In this document: positions 1-12,288 of the stretch, piece after piece | Numbering within the stretch: position 1 is the first letter of the stretch | Layout: the number at the start of each line of letters is the position of its first letter | Source: Agapanthus africanus | Taxonomy: Eukaryota; Streptophyta; Magnoliopsida; Asparagales; Amaryllidaceae | Length of the DNA stretch: 64,000 nt | Direction of reading: 5' to 3' | Assembly: GCA_030015575.1 (NCBI GenBank) | Contig: JASDDO010000028.1 | Coordinates: 27,135,154-27,199,153 of the forward strand | Notes under the pieces: model-generated | The model's database searches: none | Seen by the model: the letters and a program-made list of their open reading frames with translations, nothing else | What the model was told of the DNA's origin: nothing | Program-made: the position numbers and the translations under genes

Positions 1-906
1 TACAATAATGGCCTATAGGGCATATACATAACTAACACAGGGCGCGTGGGCGCTGGGCACCTCACGTGCCTAGTGTGTGGGCATTGGGCGCCCGCAGAAG
101 AGGGGACTTGGTCCCTGCACTGGGAGCTGTGCTCCTAATTTGACTTATGGAGTTAAACTCCTAAAAAGAGATTAATTTATGGAGTTAAACTCCAACAGAT
201 CTTGAATGGAGTTAAACTCCTAGAAATCTTTGGAAATGATCAAAGGGGACCCCTTTTTTTCTCCCCTTTGGCCCTGAATCTTCCCAAGATGGGATTTTTG
301 GAGATGGCTCTCTTTCTTCTTCCATTTATGTTGGCCGGATCTTGGAGAAAAAGGGGGTGAGATTTAAAAATCTTCCCTTTTTGAGATCTGATAGAAGATC
401 TGAGTTCCCTTTCAAGGGTTTGATGGTGAAAACTGTTTATTTTTGGAAAAGGAAGACTTAAACTCTTGATTTAATTCAAAAAGAGAGGAGAAGGTTTAGA
501 ACCTTGAGGAAGGAGGAGCAGGCACAGAAACCCTAGATTTTGAGGGGAATGAAAAGTTATCCTTTATTTTATTATCATGTTGTCTTTTATAGCCTTACAA
601 ATTTACACATAACCCCTTGGGCTTTACAAAATGGCATTTTGTCCATCCCATGCCTCATGTGCTCATTTCTTTTGCACATGAGCCATGGACTTTACAAAAA
701 TTTGGCTTTATACCCATTTTTCTTACATTCATGCATAAAAAATTACATAAAAATTATATATTACATGATTTCATTTTGGTATGGGGGAGGCCGGCTGCGG
801 GGCTCGACTTGGGTATGGGCCCACTTGATCTGGACTTGGGCCCGCTTACTTGGGGTTGACTTTGACTTTGACTGGGTCAACCGGGTTGTAATTTTTGACC
901 CCAACA
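1..906. repeat. End of an unidentified inserted element, rich in short palindromes
   Basis: This stretch has no convincing gene. Its right edge, GACCCCAACA at about 897-906, abuts sequence that matches the interior of a gypsy LTR (compare 10808 onward), so it is the right end of something inserted into that LTR or joined to it by deletion. The left part holds three copies of GGAGTTAAACTCC (149-161, 181-193, 208-220) and other mini-palindromes such as GGAGCTGTGCTCC (123-135), a texture shared with the PMD-type elements at 12.3 kb and 44.7 kb. A TTGAC-rich hairpin (GGTTGAC ... GGTCAACC) lies near 853-886. The family is not identified and the left end is outside the window. Confidence 0.5.
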
Positions 907-2716
907 CCGTGTTGATAACACCATTGTTAGGTTGTCTACCTTAGATAGGCAAGCACCTATATTCTCCGGCTCCCTGAGGCTCGAGAGAAATGGTCCCGCT
1001 TAAACCTATATCTACTAGTATCCTTATTGTAAATTAATATAACTTGAGGGGGTTTATGTAAAAATAGTTTTGATATATTTCCAAAATACACCTCAATTAT
1101 TTAATTATCGTGTTTAGGGTTTTCATAATTGTAATTTTTATAAAGTAAAATATTCTAGTGGATATAACCTAGATTTCATTGTATATGGTATTTTAGTGTA
1201 ATTTTGGAATGATATTGAATTATAAAGGTAGTTTCATGAAATTTGTGATTCCTTTGATTTAGAAAACATGGAATATATATAATATATTTAAATTAGATAT
1301 TTTGATAGTAGTTATATATATATAATATTTATTAAAAAAATAGAATTTATTTATTAAATAGAAATCATATTTTTCTTAAAAATTGCATTAAAAATTCCAT
1401 TGAGATCAAATGCTCCTTGCGGAGGTCTGTATCTCGCTCTACTAGGCCCGAGGATGTGCGATAACCCGCACCATCCCGATCGGGGTTCCCCAAAATGGGT
1501 TGTAGAGGCGTATTTGCAAGGAATTAAGTAATACACTTTTAAAGAAAACGGTTTTTGAATGTTTATGGTATTTAATCGTAAACTCATATTTTCCCATAAA
1601 CTATTATCCCAAGAGTGATCGTGCTATGTCAAAAATGTGTGTTGTGATGAGATAGGACATTACCTCATGAGTTTCTAAAGTTAATACGGTAAAATTGAAT
1701 AAACAATGTCGTATCTAACATGATGGTATTTTACCGTAAAGATAGAATAGAAGCTGCAATTTATATTATTTTGAGATGAAATTTGTTGTGAATGTTGTAT
1801 TATGCTTGTTAAACAATACATAAAGATGGTGGATTTTTTCTATAAAAAATTCTCTTTTTAGTTAAAATAGAATCGGAAGTCGAATTAACTCCGCTTTCAA
1901 CTAGTTTTGAAAAGTGATTTCGTTTTAATAGAAGAGAAGGGGGAAAGTAGGAACTTACTGATTGGAAAACAAAAGGAGAGAGAGAGGAAGCTATTGGAAT
2001 TTTCGGGGGTCGTTTTGTTGCCGGATTCTTCCCGAAACGTCACTGGAACTTTGCATGTTGCTAACTCCACTTGTATAACTTTGGACTTGGAAATTTTAGA
2101 GAGTTTTTATAATGGAATTATGAATGAGGAGGGGTGAAATATAGTGTGGTATTTATAGGGAAAATTAGGGTTTAGGATAATGAAAAATAGAATTAAAATA
2201 TGCATTAAAATGTGGATTAATGCCCATTTTTAATTCTCTGGAAATGTGCAGAGAAATCAAATGGGATGGGGGTAGTGGGGTAGGCAAAGGGGTTCTGGGG
2301 TTAAAAATTAATGGCATCCCCTACGGATTTACCCGGTGGTGCCGGCCTTCCCTTCAAATCTCGCCGGTCCTATCCGGTGGGATGGGCTTAGGATTTTGGC
2401 CACGTGTCCCTGTCGTTTGGTATACTTCAGTGCACGTGTTTAATTATTTTGTGACTTTTCATTTTACGTGTTGTGCACGTGCAAACTTTTGAGCTTCTAA
2501 AAGTTTAAAGAAAAATCAACAAAAAAATAATGTGGCTTGGGGGATTTGAACACAGGGGCTACGTCACAGCAGTGCAGGGCTTTACCAATGAGCTACAAGT
2601 GTTTCTTGTTGTTCAAAAGCAATTCAAATACTTATAGTATACACAGGATTGCAAATACTCCATTTGTACATTAAAATTTAATCAAATTTCCTGTACACTG
2701 AAACAGAGTTGTTACA
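907..2716 (-). repeat. 3' LTR of the minus-strand gypsy element (partial)
   Basis: Bases 907-1742 match 10808-11650 with scattered differences, so these are the two LTRs of one element. The boundary at 2716 (GTTGTTACA, the complement of the LTR start TGTAAC) is followed by the complement of a purine tract, as in the plus-strand copies. About 1.0 kb present in the other LTR (9797-10807) is missing here, replaced by unrelated sequence at 906/907. There is no gene; small open frames here are chance. Confidence 0.85.
2541..2610 (-). other. tRNA-like segment inside the gypsy LTR
   Basis: On the minus strand the segment contains TAGCTCATTGGTA (2583-2595), a good match to a polymerase III A box, and GTTCAAATCCC (2541-2551), a match to a B box, at roughly tRNA spacing. 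The same arrangement appears in all three plus-strand LTRs, so the segment predates the split of these copies. Acceptor and anticodon stems are not convincing, so this is a tRNA-derived relic rather than a working tRNA gene. Confidence 0.65.
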
Positions 2717-2965
2717 TTCTACCCTCTTTACAAAAATTTCGTTCTCAAAATTTACAATTATTTTAAGGACTAGTTTATAAACAATTGAGGGTATCTTGCA
2801 CGCATGTCATCCTCACATTCCCATGTTGATTCTCCTGGTGAGTATTTTCTCCACATCACTCGAACCAAGTTTAATTCCTTGTTCCGAAGCGACTTCACCT
2901 TTCTATCCAGGATTTCAACAGGTTGTTGTTTATAAGATAAATCTGGCTGTATAGTAAGCTCGTAG

Positions 2966-5049
2966 TGTTAGTGTATATGCCCTAGAGGCCATTACTGTAT
3001 CATACTAGTTTGTATATTACTTGATGGAAGCTTGGGATATTCACATTTGTATAGACAATCTTGCTCGAAATGGTAGTATGCTACTTGGTTTGTTTCTACT
3101 TCAATGTGTACATGTGTTTCTTTTAGCATATCATCTATACACATTAGTGGAGCCCTTAGGATCTTTGCTTGATTACCAGCGTTGTGATGGCAGTCACACT
3201 CGTGGGGGCTGGGTAATCCACAAGCACATCCTTATACAGGTCCCTAGTCATAGGACTATCGAGACAGGGCATCGATACTCTGGAGTAGACTAGCATATGC
3301 GCTTCTCATCCCAGCAGGGGAGACGGTCTGTCCTACAGCCTTCAGTACGTCGTACTTGAGATAGTATGCGGGTGCTCGTTAGGTTACGAGTACACTGGAC
3401 AGGACTCGTCGGGAACTATTGGTTGGTACTATACCTATCGTCAGTTATCAGTTCCCAGGTAACATGAGTACAGCTTAGTCTGCCGACTTGACATCGTCAC
3501 TTCGCCTCGAGATTGTTCCCACTGTACTTTGATTACTACCCTACCACGGCTCAAAGGAGTCGTGCAAACAGGTAGTAGTTGGGTGTAGTCCCGAAGCACT
3601 TGGAGGCAGTGACGGTTAGACAGGATTCGTCTTTCCCGGTATTGAGAGTTGATATCGCGCTGTGTCAAGGAGAGCCATTACATATAGTCGTCCTTGGCCA
3701 GGGCAAGCGAGATATATTGGTAGGTTTCCAGTATTATCTCAGGGTGTTCTGGGCTACACTCTGACACGACTTGTACCGCTATTAGGGTACTGACGTTTAC
3801 CGCCCCCTAGGCCCGCCATGCAATATTCTCAGACGAACAGACCGGACTGTACGGAGACTGTCACATTCAGGCTCAGTAGAAGTTCGGATGGGTTTCACCT
3901 CATTAGTCTTCTTATCGGCATCTACCTGGGGGCCGTTACGCACAGCTAGAGCCGCTTGCGGTCTGTGGTTAAACCCACTGCCAGCGTAGTGTCGAGTTTT
4001 CAGAGTCCTACACAGAGAGCTATTCGCCTTTGGGCAAAACAGAGTAGAGGTCGCATGGTTTTGCGACAAGGTTCGTTCACATCCGTGCACTTGTGCACGT
4101 TTGGTGTCCGGGCAGTTGTTACTAGCGGGCTTTGGTTTAAGCCAGATCCTAGTATACATTTTGGGATTGGTTTTATCTCGTTTGTATTCGTGTTCCTCAG
4201 AACGCGGATGCGGGTGTGTATGCACGGTTAACCGAGACAGAGGCAGAGGATTCTCATTAGGGTTGTTGACTGCTGACTTTTTCTAAACCCTAATGAGAAT
4301 AAGAAATATGATTAATAATAATATTAATTAAGTATTATTGTACCATGGTTGGGTTGAAAGTTTGACTTTGTTGACTTGTTGACTTTGTTGACCGGCTGAC
4401 TAGTTTGGACTTGTTGACCATCATCATTTCAATGACTATCATTTCATGGCTATGACTTTTGCTTGCTTGTTTGTTTACAAAATGCATTAAATGCATGAAA
4501 TGATAATGCCATTGACATGAACCATCACAAAATACTTAATTATTGTTATTATCATGATTATTTTTGTTTTTGAGAGCATGGTTGTAAAAGTCTTCTCTCA
4601 TTCTATCATTTCCACTCTCTCTCATCCAAGCTCTCCCTCTTCCTCTCGCTCATGGTTCTCTTGTCTCATGAGTTGAGAAACAAGAACCATTGAGATAAAA
4701 CCCTAAAAATACTTCTCTACTCATCCTAGAGTACAAGGTCTAGCAAGCCAAGTATTTTATTTTCCTCTTGATTGAGGTTGGAGCCAAAGGTAGAAGCTTT
4801 CGGGTGGATCCATCTTCGGAACAAGGAGACGACGAGGTGAGGCCGATCCGACCACTAAAAGGAGTCGAAGAGAAGGAGTTCAAGATTAGGTATAGCCCCT
4901 AACATAGTAGCTAAACTCTTAGTTAGGTTGTTAGATAGTTTGTTTAGCAAAGATCCGGTTTAGAGTCCATGTTACCCTTCACCGAAAAAATCGTTTTTTA
5001 CCATTTCCGCAACCTCGAAAGAACCGGGGACGGGTAACATAGACTTACA
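2966..5049 (+). mobile_element. Solo copia LTR with 5-bp target duplication
   Basis: The insertion begins TGTTAGTG and ends ACTTACA, and is flanked on both sides by CGTAG (2961-2965 and 5050-5054). Removing it restores continuity of the minus-strand gypsy pol. Its length, 2084 bp, is almost the same as the copia LTR at 54276-56358, and segments match it with divergence, for example the CCCTACCACGGCTC region near 3540 versus 54831. It contains no coding region. A single LTR with one target duplication is the usual result of recombination between the two LTRs of a full copia element. Confidence 0.86.
4362..4418 (+). promoter_or_regulatory. Cluster of five TTGAC (W-box core) motifs in the solo LTR
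   Basis: TTGAC occurs at 4362, 4371, 4379, 4388 and 4414, two of them as TTGACC. TTGAC[CT] is the core site of plant WRKY factors. The dense spacing in an LTR suggests an inducible promoter or enhancer; no binding can be shown from sequence alone. I did not see an equivalent cluster in the copia LTR at 54276-56358. Confidence 0.4.
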
Positions 5050-8000
5050 CGTAGTGATCAAGAATATGGCTGGGGTCACTCGCATACCTTCTGAGTTGTA
5101 ATATGTGGAACATATTGTGCACTCCTTCCAATGGAGGTGGAAGTGCCAAGCGATAAGCAACTTCTCCGACTCGTTCGAGTATGTCAAATGGTCCAATATA
5201 CCTCAGACTGAGCTTACCCCGTCTTCCAAAATGAATCACTCCATGGTTTGGAGATATCTTCAAAAAGACATGATCTTCCGGTTGGAACTCCAAGTGACGA
5301 CGCTTTGCATCAGCCCAGTGCTTCTGTCGATCTTAGGCTATGCGCATTCTTTCCTTGATAGTGAGAACTACATCGACTGTTGCTATTATCATCTCAGGTC
5401 TAAGGAGTTCTCTTTCTCCGATGTCGTCCCAACTTAATGGCGATCGACACTTCCTTCCATAAAGAGCTGCAAATGGTGTCATTCCTATACTTACTTGGTA
5501 GCTGTTGTTGTATGAAAACTCCACAAGATGTAGATGATCTTCCCACGATCCTCCGAAGTCTAGCATACACGCTCTTAGCATATCTTCAAGTATCTGAATA
5601 GTTCACTCAGACTGTCCATCTGTTTGTGGATGATAAGTTATGTTGAAGTTCAGACTTGTTCCCAAACTAGCTTGCAGACTCTGCCAAAATTGCGATCGGA
5701 ATCTGGTGTCACGATCAGAGACAATTCAAACTGGCACTCCATGTAATCTCACGATTTCCTTCATGAGTTCATGGGTATCAGAAATAGTACACATTGAAGA
5801 GTTTAAATTTTACTTAGATTCTTACATCCATATACTTCTTTGCTAGTGTCTCAGTAGATTGGCTAACTCGAAATGGGATGAAATGAGCCGACTTTGTGAG
5901 TCGATCTATAATAACCCATACCGCATCGTTACCTTTCATGATGCGGGGAAGTGCAGTCACGAAATCTATAGTGATGTGTTGCCACTTTTATTCTGGGATA
6001 GCTAACGGTTGAAGTAACCCAGCTGTCCTGTGATGTTCAGCCTTTACTTGCTGACACACCAAGCATTTAAAGACGTTTCTGGCTACTTCACACTTCATTC
6101 CATGCCATCAGTAATTTTGATGCAGATCTTTTTACATCTTTGTGCCTCCAGGGTGTACTGAATAAGGAAAGTTGGGAGCTTCTTTCATCAACTCTTCCCG
6201 CACAGAACCTTTTGGTACACACAATCTACTGCCGTATCTCAAAGATCCGTCTTCATGGATGATGAAGTCTGTTCTAAATCCACTTTCTACTTGTTCTATG
6301 AACTTTTGCAACTTAGCATCGCTTGCTTGAGCTGCTTTGATCTGATTGACAATGGTAGATTGAACTTATAAGTTCATCAAACTTGAAGCGTTACCTGGCA
6401 TGACCACTTCAATCTCCATTTGATGTAAATCTTGTTAAAGCTTCCACTATGGGGTGAAATTCAATGCTAATGGTTGGCGAATAAGTACATCAGGTACTAC
6501 ATTCACCTTCCCCGGATGATATTGTAGGTTGATGTCAAAGTCTGCCATAAGTTCTAACCATCTTCTTTGCCGCATATTGAACTCCTTCTGAGTAAACACA
6601 TATTTCAGACACTTGTGATCTGTGTATATGTCCACTCGTTCACCAAGAAGATAATGGCGCCAAATCTTGAGTGCAAAGATTACTGCCGCCAACTCCAAAT
6701 CATGCGTCGAATAGTTGCGCTCATGAATCTTTAGCTGTCTTGATGCATAAGCTACAACTTTACCGTGCTGATGTAGAACACATCATAATCCCTTATCGGA
6801 TGCATCACAATGCACTTCAAAACCTCCAGATTGGTTCGAAATAACGAGAATAGGTGCTGACATCAATCTTGACTTGAGTTCTACGAAAGCTCGTTCGCAT
6901 GCTTCTGACCACACGAATTCTTCATCTTTACACGTGAGCTTGTTCAGGGGTGTTGCAATCTTCGAAAATCCTTTAATAAATATTCTGTAATATCCTGCTA
7001 ATCCTAAGAAACTTCGAATGTCCTTCACTGACTTCGGTGTCGGCCATTCGCTTACTGCTGATACCTTAGCTGGATCTACAGAGATTCCATTGCCTGATAC
7101 AATATGTTCGAGGAAACAGACTTGATCTAACCAAAACTCGCACTTTCTATACTTGGCATAGAGTTGATACTGTCGTAAAGTCTCCAAAACAATTCGTAGG
7201 TGCTCGGCATATTCTTTCCAACTCTTAGAATACACCAGGATGTCGTCGATGAAGATGACAACAAACCTGTCTAGTTACTCTCGGAAAACTTTATTCATTA
7301 GGTTCATAAATATAGCTGGTGCGTTGGTCACTCCAAATGGCATCACAAGAAATTCGTAATGTCCATAGCGAGTTCTGAATGCCATTTTATGGATATCAGA
7401 TTCTTTGACCTTCACCTGTTGATAACCCGAACGAAGATCTAAATTGGAGAAAACGCAAGACCTACTTAGCTGATCGAATAGGTCGTCGATTCGCAGAAGT
7501 GGATACTTGTTTTTTATAGTTACTTCGTTCAGAGCTCTATAATCAATGCATATTCGATATGAACCTTCCTTCTTCTTCACAAGTATAACTGGCGATCCCC
7601 AACTTGAAGTGCTGGGACGAATCCATCCTTTCGTCAATAATTCGTCCAACTGAGTACGGACCTCCTTCAAACATTCAAGACTTAACCGATACGGTGCTTT
7701 GATCACCGATTGTGCACCGGGTACTAAATCCATGTTGAATTCAAGAGCTCGATCAGGAGGCAAACCTAATATGTCTTCAGGAAATACATTGTCGAGCTCA
7801 CGAACTACCTCTGGCTTCGATCCTTTCTCCGTTTGAAGTGTTGTAATCATTACCTTCTTCGATTTTGCTTTGTATGTGCTTGGCTCCAGGGTACGGTCTC
7901 CACTTTTGAAATATAAAACCAGATGGTCTGGAATCTCAAACACTACCCTCCTTTGACGACAGTCGACGGTAGCATAAAAATTTCCGAGCCAATCCATACC

Positions 8001-8339
8001 CAAAACGACATCAAAATTCGGTATGTCCAGCACCTTGAAGTCAACATAGAATTCTTTGTTGCAGACGACCACTGGATACAGGTTGTATCCCATTATTTCC
8101 TTTAGAACGTCGTTCCCTGAACTGACATTCCAGCTGGATACGAGAGGTTTGACTGGAATCACATGAGTTAAGACGAACCGTTGCGACATAAAGCGATGAG
8201 ATGCTCCAGTATCGAAGAGTGCTAGTGCAGAAAGTAAGGCTACTAAGATCGTACCTAAGTTATATGGGATAGGTTTAGGTATAGTAAAAAATATATGGGT
8301 ATAGAAAGTGTTGAACGGCTTTGAAAATTGAAAGGTTAC

Positions 8340-9614
8340 CAGTAATGACTTGGCCAATTGCTTCAGCTTCTTCCACAGTCATTGTGAAAGCCTGTCGCCT
8401 CAGCACATTCCTCCTTGCTGGAAGAGCATTCTTCTGTCCGTTCCATTGTCCTTGAGGTAAGTTCATTTGAGCTTGATGGAACTGACGAGGAGGAGGTGCA
8501 GCTGGTCCATGAGGAGGTAGAGCTGGGAGAGCGAGTCATAGAGCAGGTGCCTGGATGGCTGGTTGCTGCTGATAAGTGATTGCTGATCTGGGTGCGGTGT
8601 TTGGATTGAGTATTCGAGGACAAGATCCAATATCATGTGTAGGTAAACCACAGACCAAACAAAGACGATTTGCACACCGGCAGTCCTTCACTAGGTGTCC
8701 ATCCCTCCTGCAGTATGTGCAAAAGGTTGTGGGCCGGTTGATTGGCACTCCCGATCTCATGGGCACAAAAGTTGGCCTTGAAGAGGCTCCACCTGCCATC
8801 TGGGTGGCAGGGCGTTTCAGTCCGGCAGATTGGGGTCTACCTTTCATCTTCACCACTACCTCATATCGACGGGCAGCTTTTATGGCCAGCTCGTGGGTAG
8901 GGAAATCCCCTGTAGCTAAGGCAACTTGGATCTCCGGATCTAACCCTTGCTGAAATCGTCTGGACCTGATCTTAACAGTCGGTATCAAGTATGCCGCGAA
9001 CCTGTTAAGGTCTTGTGTTAGCTGTGTAGTATGTGATGTAAGAAAATCGAATATTGAGACATATCTTACCTACTGAGCATGGTAAACTCAGCATCATACT
9101 CATCCACAGATTTGGTCCACATCGAACCCTGTTGTAGATGGATGAATTGTTGCTCCATGTCAAATCGGGCAGTCTATGGAAAATACTTCGCGTCGAACAT
9201 GTCGCAAAAGGTTTTCCATTCGATCGGCTGGTCAAGACGGCTTTCTTCCGCCTTCCACCAAACTCGGGCGTTGTCAGTGAGTTGCAGTTTCGCAACTCGT
9301 ACCCAAGCGATCTCTGGCACTTGTGCTGCTGCCAGATCATCCTCGATACTTTGAGCCCATTCTTCCGCTTTAAAGGGCTCTCTTTCCCCGAAAATTGCTT
9401 TGGGTGCAATGCCCGGAATTGCTTTACTCCGGGCGCTTCCGCTTATGGACGGTTCAGTAATATAGCAGTCTGCTGCTGCTGTCCTTCCAGGAGGCTTCGG
9501 ATTGCCTCAAGCGGTACCGTCTGCTCATTGATCGGAGCAGCAACGGTAGGCGTAAGCGGTAGAGGTGGTGGTGTGTTGCTAAAGTTGGTGCTGGTATTGT
9601 TTGGAGAATCCATA
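8340..9614 (-). pseudogene. gag: Gypsy gag of the minus-strand element, frameshifted
   Basis: The start is the ATG at 9614 (MDSPN-type N-terminus as in the plus-strand copies). Exon 1 (9614-9070) is 545 bases, exactly as in the plus-strand units, but contains a single-base deletion after the LHPKQFSGK motif and a stop at a former VTAR position. Intron-like sequence 9069-9002 (68 bases, GTAAGA ... AACAG) splits the SRF codons. Exon 2 carries two zinc knuckles of the CX2CX4HX4C type (CTYCRRDGHLVKDC and CLVCGLPTHDIGSC). A second intron-like segment, 8339-8255 (85 bases), separates it from the protease. The gene is dead but preserves the exon layout well. Confidence 0.82.
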
Positions 9615-9796
9615 ACCTTGAAAGAAAAATTTGGGTTAGGATGGATTCAAAGAATATGAAATTGTAAGATTCAAGAAATATAAAATGTAAAGAATATTTT
9701 TAGTTGCTGATTCTTGTGTTATATTGCTTAGGACTTCATGCAGAATTGACCTGCATGTCCATGCAGAACTGATCTGCATGGGCCGCCAATTAAACC

Positions 9797-11655
9797 TGTC
9801 ACGTCCCGCTTCCCGATGTACGGTAAGAAGACGCGATGGGTCACGCGACGTATTTACTCAGAAGTAAATACGCTAAGAGTAACTAAGCAATATAAAGTAA
9901 AATGTCCACAAGAAAAATGAATATAAATGAACAACAACTTTTATTTATTTAACAATTCTTTACAAGTACAACAGGAAATATAAAAACATGAATAGAAAGC
10001 AACGCCTAAACAATAGCAAAACTGAAATGATAAGTATATACAAGTGCCTACAGCTCTGGGTCGATGGCAAACTGCTCCAAGTCCTCAGTACTGGGCTCGA
10101 TCTCTATTGAGTCGGATCCACCTGACAACATTCCAAAGAAAAAAGAAAAGGAATGTCGTCAGCGAACAATCGCTCGGTAAGTCCCAAAGAAAGAGAGAAG
10201 TAGAATAGACAGAAAAGAGAATATAGCTGTATAATGTTATCTTTTGTTCTGTTATCGCAGTTGTTTGTAGCTTGGTACAGAATATGCCAGAGTATACGAG
10301 AGAAGTCCCACTATTCTGGAGACTAAGGTATACGGAGCATAAGGAACAATTAAGCCACGGTACAGCAGCAATGGATATTCAGGTTAGGTGTATTAAAATG
10401 ACCGTCTCGTGCCACTTCTAACACATTCCATACCAGTTTACCCCTTTAAAAACCCCGTAATGTATTTTTTATTGATTGTATTGTTTTGTTTTATAGATGG
10501 ATGACTTGCCGAAACCATGATATCATGTAAACAGAATGGATATAAATGGATAGTCATGTAATCAGAGTATATCCATGGTTCGGTTCAGTCGAGTCATGTT
10601 GATATAGATTGAATTCTGGTATAAATGGATTCATATTGAATTGAAGTTATACTTGAATTGAATTCAAGTCAGATTGATTTCATATTTGACCGTGACTCAA
10701 ACTGAGTCAGACTTTTAAACAGAATTGAAGTCCTGGATTGGTTTTGATGTTATCGATAACTGCTGCACATGGACAGCAGGATTTATGTCTTTTGCCAAGA
10801 CAATTATCGTGTTGATAACACCGTTGTTAGGTTGTCTACCTTAGATAGGCAAGCACCCATATTCTCCGGCTCCCTGAGGCTCAAGTGAACTGGTCCCGCT
10901 TAAACCTATATCTACTAGGGTCCTTATTGTAAATTAATATAACTTGAGGGGGTTTTATGTAAAAATAGTTTTAATATATTTCCAAAATACACCTCAAGTA
11001 TTTAATTACCGTCTTTAGGGTTTTCGTAATTGTAATTTTTATAAAGTGAATTATTCTAGTGGATATAACCTAGATTTCATTGTATATGGTATTTTGGTGT
11101 AATCTTGGAATGGTATTAAATTGTAAAGGTAGTTTCATAAAATTTGTGATTCCTTTGATTTAGAAAACATGGAATATATATATAATATATTTAAATTAGA
11201 TATTTTGATAGTACTTATATATATATATAATTTATTAAAAATAGAATTTATTTATTAAATAGAAATCACATTTTTCTTTAAAATTGCATTGAAAATTCCA
11301 TCGAGATCGAATGCTCCTTGCTGAGGTCTGCATCTCGCTCTACTAGGCCCGGGGATGTGCGATAACCTGCACCATCCCGATTGGGGTTCCCCAAAATGGG
11401 TTGTAGAGGCGTATTTGCAAGGAATTAAGTAATACACTTTTAAAGAAAACGGTTTTTGAATGTTTATGGTATTTAATCGTAAACTCATATTTTCCCATAA
11501 ACTATTGTCCCAAGAGTGATCGTGCTATGTCAAAAATGTGTGTTTTGATGAGATAGGTCATTATCTCGTGAGTTTTCTAAAGGTAATACGGTAAAATTGA
11601 ATAAACAGTGTCATATCTAATATGATGGTATTTTACCGTAAAGATGGAATATCTG
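9797..11655 (-). repeat. 5' LTR of the minus-strand gypsy element (truncated)
   Basis: It begins at TGTCACG (complement of the LTR end CGTGACA) next to the gag leader and runs to about 11655, where similarity to the other LTR (1742 onward) stops and PMD-type element A begins. Expected LTR length from the plus-strand copies is about 3.2 kb, so over 1 kb, including the TATA box and tRNA-like segment, is missing. It includes the conserved hairpin at 9849-9872. Confidence 0.8.
9849..9872 (-). other. Conserved U5 hairpin of the gypsy LTR (variant copy)
   Basis: On the minus strand this reads CGTATTTACT-TCTG-AGTAAATACG, a perfect 10-bp stem with a TCTG loop. The plus-strand copies have CGTATGTACT-TCTG-AGTACATACG at the same place about 55 bases from the LTR end. 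The G:C pair at stem position 6 has become T:A on both arms, a compensatory change. Confidence 0.6.
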
Positions 11656-11725
11656 TAAATGTCATAAAATATGAATATCCACCCCTTATTTTAACATTTA
11701 AAGGTCCACATATATCTGTATGTTG
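11656..11725. other. Junction between gypsy LTR and PMD-type element A
   Basis: Similarity to the gypsy LTR ends near 11655 and a short AT-rich stretch follows before the long palindrome. Nothing recognisable is seen here; no target duplication could be matched. Confidence 0.4.
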
Positions 11726-12183
11726 TTTCCCCCAATAGTAAAAGAGCAAGGCTCTGTTCAAAATTTGAAAAGAGGCAGCGCCTCACGTGCCTTGCATGAG
11801 GACACCAACGCCGAGAGTTAAAAACTCTGAGGCAGCACCTCACATGCCTTACATGAGGGCGCCAGCGCTAGGAGTTAAAAACTCTGAGGCAGCGCCTCAC
11901 ATGCCTTTTTCTGAGGCAGCGCCTTGCACGAGGTCTTGGCGCGGTTCAGAAAAAGGCACGTGAGGCGTTGCCTCAAAGGTTTTAACTCCTGGAGCCGGCG
12001 CCCTCGTGCGCGCTAGCGCCCTCGTGAAAGGCACGTGAGGCGCTGCCTTAGAGTTTTTAACTCTCGGCGCTGGCGTTCTCGTGCAAGGCACGTGAGGCGC
12101 TGGCGTCCTCGTGTAAGGCATGTGAGGCGCTGCCCCTTTTCAAATTTTGAAAAGAGCCTTGATCTTTTATTATTGGGGGGAAA
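11726..12183. repeat. 458-bp imperfect palindrome with G-box-bearing subrepeats
   Basis: The left edge TTTCCCCCAATA (11726 onward) is complementary to the right edge TATTGGGGGGAAA (ending 12183), and the inner arms GCCTTTTTCTGA (11903-11914) and TCAGAAAAAGGC (11946-11957) flank a loop of about 31 bases. Each arm is built from subrepeats of about 60 bases containing CACGTG or CATGTG, AGGCGCTGCC and AGAGTTAAAAACTCT. The right arm is longer by extra subrepeats. It lies directly upstream of the TATA box of PMD element A. CACGTG is the G-box core bound by plant bZIP and bHLH factors. Confidence 0.75.
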
Positions 12184-12288
12184 CAAATGCCCCCCCACCG
12201 TTGCGTACACGTGGCTTACATGTGAGTGCAGCGGTGGCAGCTTTTTCACCGTTGGATCTTCTTGGAAGTTGAATCGGCTTCCCCTGCC

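Larger units (their letters stand above)
2770..8254 (-). pseudogene. pol: Gypsy pol (protease, RT, RNase H, integrase, chromodomain), broken
   Basis: Read leftwards, it shows the protease motif LFDTGASH just after 8254, then RT with CIDYRALN, RNase H with HCDASDKGL and [11 protein letters not shown], integrase segments with SYNNSYQ and [11 protein letters not shown], and a C-terminal chromodomain-like tail ending in RYPQLF before a stop at 2770-2772. The order PR-RT-RH-IN is that of Ty3/gypsy. It is cut by several stops (for example TAT to TAA after the RT block near 7275) and by the solo copia LTR at 2966-5049. An intron-like gap with GT and AG ends (5825 down to 5759) falls at the same codon as in the plus-strand units. 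It cannot make a full protein. Confidence 0.88.
907..11655 (-). mobile_element. Old Ty3/gypsy element, minus strand, decayed and interrupted
   Basis: The internal region (2717-9796) is read right to left and lies between two LTR remnants of the same family as the plus-strand array at 18-41 kb. The LTR on the left (907-2716) lacks about 1.0 kb of its 3' part, and the one on the right (9797-11655) lacks its 5' part. A polypurine tract complement (TCTACCCTC, about 2718-2726) abuts the left LTR, and the gag start lies about 180 bp inside the right LTR. A solo copia LTR sits in the 3' end of pol. Frameshifts and stops in gag and pol, and clear divergence between the two LTR remnants, mark it as much older than the plus-strand array. 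Confidence 0.88.

Noticed and set aside
540-944. 134-residue open frame near the window start
   Set aside because: Runs across the junction of two repeats at 906/907, has no motif and overlaps another frame; chance.
3797-4231. Overlapping open frames on both strands in 3.8-4.2 kb
   Set aside because: They lie wholly inside the solo copia LTR, and the related LTR at 54276 has no matching frame.
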